From Adenanthera pavonina (lineage: Eukaryota > Streptophyta > Magnoliopsida > Fabales > Fabaceae), in NCBI GenBank assembly GCA_026686845.1, contig JAIVEN010000012.1, forward strand, positions 3,536,501 through 3,600,500: a stretch of 64,000 nt of DNA, in the 5' to 3' direction. Of this stretch, positions 61,501 to 64,000 are shown one piece after another. The translations under genes and the position numbers were made by a program. The stretch's first letter is position 1, and each line of letters opens with the position of its first letter. The notes below the pieces were generated by a model. It made no database searches. It was not told where the DNA came from and saw only the letters and a list, made by a program, of their open reading frames with translations.

Positions 61501-62389
61501 TATCTGTAATCTCAGATCGTGGACCGCAATTTACCGCGAAGTTTTGGAAGTCTTTCCAAGAAGCTTTGGGAACTCGTGTAGATCTAAGCACAGCTTTTCA
61601 TCCTCAAACGGATGGGCAATCGGAACGTACAATTCAAATATTAGAAGACATGCTCCGTGCCTGTGTTCTAGATTTTGGTGGGAGTTGGGATAAGTACTTA
61701 CCCTTGATGGAATTTGCCTATAATAATAGCTATCAATCTAGTATTCAGATGGCACCATTTGAAGCATTATATGGAAGGCGTTGTAGATCACCGATTGGTT
61801 GGTTTGAAGTTGGTGAGTCGAAACTCTTTGGTCCTGACTTAATTCAGGAATCAATAAATAATGTGAAGCTGATTCGTGAAAGACTTTTGACCGCACAGAA
61901 TAGACAAAAAATATATGCTGACAAGAGAAGGCGTGACTTGGAGTTTAGAGTTGGAGACTCAGTGTTCTTACGAGTATCTCCAATGAAAGGAATATTGCGA
62001 TTTGGGAATAAGGGCAAGTTAAGCCCAAGATACATTGGCCCTTTTGAGGTACTTGAAAAGGTAGGAGTAGTAGCCTATCGCTTAGCATTGCCACCGAATC
62101 TGGCAAGCATTCATCCTGTGTTTCATTGTCTATGCTTCGAAAATACATGCCGGACCCTTCACATGTACTTGAATCATACACGACACAATTGGATGATCAA
62201 CTTTCATATGAGGAGCAACTGATAGCCATAATTGATAGGCAAGTGAAGAGATTGAGAAATAAGGATATAGCTTCAGTCAAAGTAGTGTGGCAAAATCACT
62301 CTGAGAAGGAGGCAACATGGGAAGTTGAGGAAGTTATGCGTAAGAACCATCCCTATCTTTTTGAATCTCAAGGTAAGGCAATTATTTGA
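58518..62389 (+). pseudogene. Chromovirus pol polyprotein, nearly intact, with chromodomain
   Basis: A 1234-codon open frame in phase with gag. In order (residues from 58518): zinc knuckle C-X2-C-X4-H-X4-C at 46-59, a GRGQAG-type repeat (about 115-135), aspartic protease DPGATH at 169 (the family usually has DSGATH), reverse transcriptase with FIDD at 503-506, RNase H (IYCDAS, YTDHKSL), and integrase with its H-H-C-C zinc finger, D-D-E residues (TMDF, SDRGPQF, SERTIQ) and GPF/Y tail (YIGPFEVL). One base is missing near 62126, shifting the frame; the chromodomain follows in the other frame (RLRNKDIASVKVVWQ, ATWEVEE, HPYLF) and stops at 62389. Typical of Tekay/Del/Reina-type chromoviruses. It is the least decayed element here, but two gag stops and the frameshift disable it. 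Confidence 0.92.
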
Positions 62390-62409
62390 AATTCGGGGAC
62401 CGAATTTCT

Positions 62410-62423
62410 AAAGGGGGAGATAA
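62410..62423 (+). other. Polypurine tract of the chromovirus
   Basis: AAAGGGGGAGATAA directly before the TG of the 3' LTR. Confidence 0.75.
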
Positions 62424-64000
62424 TGTGATACCCTTAGTAAAAAACAAAAGAAGTTATAAATAAATATATAATATTTTTTTTAGCAATTATTTTATGGAGT
62501 CATTTTGAGATATACTTAGAAATTTTTTTTTAATCTTGATATTTTGATATCTAGTAGATTAATATATATATATATATTTCAAAAAAAAATTGAGTTTAAA
62601 TTTTGGGATAAATCTTTTGATTATTATTATTACTTAAAGTATCTAATATAATGATCTCAAATCTTATCCTGGATCTTTTAATTATTATTATTTTTAAAGT
62701 ATCTAATATAATGATCTCAAATCTTATCCTGGATCTTTTAATTATTATTATTTTTAAAGTATCTAAGATAATAATCTCAAATCTTATCCTGGATCTTTTA
62801 ATTATTATTATTTTTAAAATATCTAAAATAGTGATCTAAAATCTTATATTAAATCTAGTAAAGAGAACCCTAATATCACGATTACTCTCTCTTCTCTTAG
62901 CCGCAACCTCGTTGCTCATTTCATCAAGTAAGCCTCTCAATTTTCCTCTAATCTTTCTTCAGTGAATGTATCCTTTTCTTCATTCTTCTTTCCTGAGTTA
63001 CTGCTAAGGAAACGGTTTCTCACCCTTAAACCCATATACACATATATATTTATATATCCTCACAAGGCTTTGCATCTTCACCTTTCCACCCTGCTGATCT
63101 TTATTCGCTCACATCACCATCTATATAGCAAGTGAGAAAAACTTTGTTCCTTCCTTATTGACTTTTACCCTCACATATGTTTTATTAAATTAAATAATCC
63201 TTACATTGCTTACACAGTGGTGTTTGGCTTTTTCTTAATTTGTCCTTGTATCGATTTCTGGCCTTCATTATTGTGTTTTTTTTTATTGCTTCAAACCAAA
63301 TCCTAGCCTCATACTAATAAGTGATCTCTTTTATGTTATATGTTCTCAAATTATATGTTTCGGTTTGTTCCACACTTCAGATGCCGTGCTGCCCTCTTTT
63401 TAAATTTTATATTATATCAAATACTCCTTATTTGAATATTACTCCAAGTTAGTTTCTTCAAAATTAGATTTTTTATTTTTCTAACAACAGTTTGGTAAAT
63501 CCTGAAATTTATTTTTATTTTTATTTTATACAGTGACTCTATAAAATAATTTCTATACTTGTTAAACAATTAAGAATTTTATAGGTTTTATATTGATGGG
63601 ATTCATAATATTAGAATAAAGAGAATTAGAATTTTAATATCTTGGGATGCATTTGAGTAGTGATAGAGGATAAATTTAAGTAACTATATAATAAAATTTT
63701 TATGCGGTAATAATTTTAGGTGGTACTGGTGAAACTTCTACAGTTTGAATCTTAGGTGGAAGGAAAAAGGGATCTATACGATTGGTCCCAACAGGTGAGT
63801 GTATAGATGGCAATGTGTCACCATTCATTTTGTACTTTCTTTTTTTTTCCCTAACCTCAAATAATTTTTACTTATTCCCCTTGTGTATTCTGCCTTGTTT
63901 GGGAAGCAAATCCAAAATATGTTTTCCTTCCTTTCTTTTTTTTACACTTCTAGATATTAAGGCTTGCTGAGTTTAATTTCCGGTTACAGTATATTTTTTT
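62424..64000 (+). repeat. 3' LTR of the chromovirus (to or beyond the window end)
   Basis: Starts TGTGATACCC after the polypurine tract. No ..CA end resembling the start's inverse (GGTATCACA) is visible, so the LTR probably runs past 64000 and is at least about 1.5 kb, or has lost its end. CT-rich sequence near 62880-62960 could be the transcription-start region. No gene inside; the frame at 63782 is noise. Confidence 0.65.
62590..62870. repeat. 60-bp tandem repeat in the LTR
   Basis: Units at 62641-62700 and 62701-62760 are identical; 62761-62820 differs at a few bases; partial, more diverged copies lie on both sides. Each ends 'attattattatttttaaagt'. Confidence 0.9.

Noticed and set aside
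62651..62839. 62-codon open frame with Ile/Leu repeats
   Set aside because: It is a translation of the 60-bp tandem repeat in the LTR (60 is a multiple of 3, which keeps the frame open).

Overview
The window is plant nuclear DNA from a eudicot, judged from its very low GC, long introns, a Ve-type LRR receptor-like protein, and the families present (SIRE/Maximus and other Ty1-copia, Athila/Tat and chromovirus Ty3-gypsy, a CACTA element with an Ulp1-type gene, Stowaway-like ends). The species cannot be named from sequence alone. It is a repeat-dense, gene-poor block; I see no clearly intact host protein-coding gene. The two recognisable host-type genes, an RPA1-like gene (30.3-32.7 kb) and a Ve1-like receptor-like protein (41.6-44.4 kb), are both broken.

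Layout. 0-4.7 kb: the 3' end of a SIRE/Maximus-type copia element sits inside the RNase H region of an older copia element. 4.7-6.6 kb: AT-rich DNA with one coding-looking orphan exon. 6.6-7.8 kb: Athila/Tat-type LTR with primer-binding site and a partial second LTR; a sister copy with the same odd structure lies at 33.1-34.6 kb. 7.8-10 kb, 13.8-19.8 kb, 45.2-50.3 kb and 55.5-56.9 kb: arrays of a roughly 606-bp tandem repeat in which each unit carries a long inverted repeat. 10.9-12.7 kb: a fold-back element and a TIR element filled with a 119-bp tandem array. 13.3 and 15.4 kb: two copies of a possible ankyrin-type gene fragment. 19.8-24.3 kb: a one-ended CACTA element cut into the satellite.

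24.3-30.3 kb: remnant of a chromovirus whose chromodomain is split by a 2.9-kb solo LTR with a near-perfect 5-bp target duplication; its own 3' LTR abuts an exon of the RPA1-like pseudogene. 34.6-41.5 kb: low-complexity and unresolved DNA. 41.6-44.4 kb: the RLP pseudogene. 50.3-55.5 kb: a solo LTR nested in another solo LTR of the same family, together interrupting a satellite unit with a perfect 5-bp target duplication. 57.7-64.0 kb: the least decayed transposon, a 5'-truncated chromovirus whose pol frame is almost intact, with its 3' LTR running to or past the window end.

Two stories link the parts. The satellite arrays have been copied together with unique flanks and serve as landing sites for CACTA and LTR elements. 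The insertions also form a readable relative chronology (satellite before solo LTR before nested solo LTR; RPA gene before chromovirus before solo LTR).
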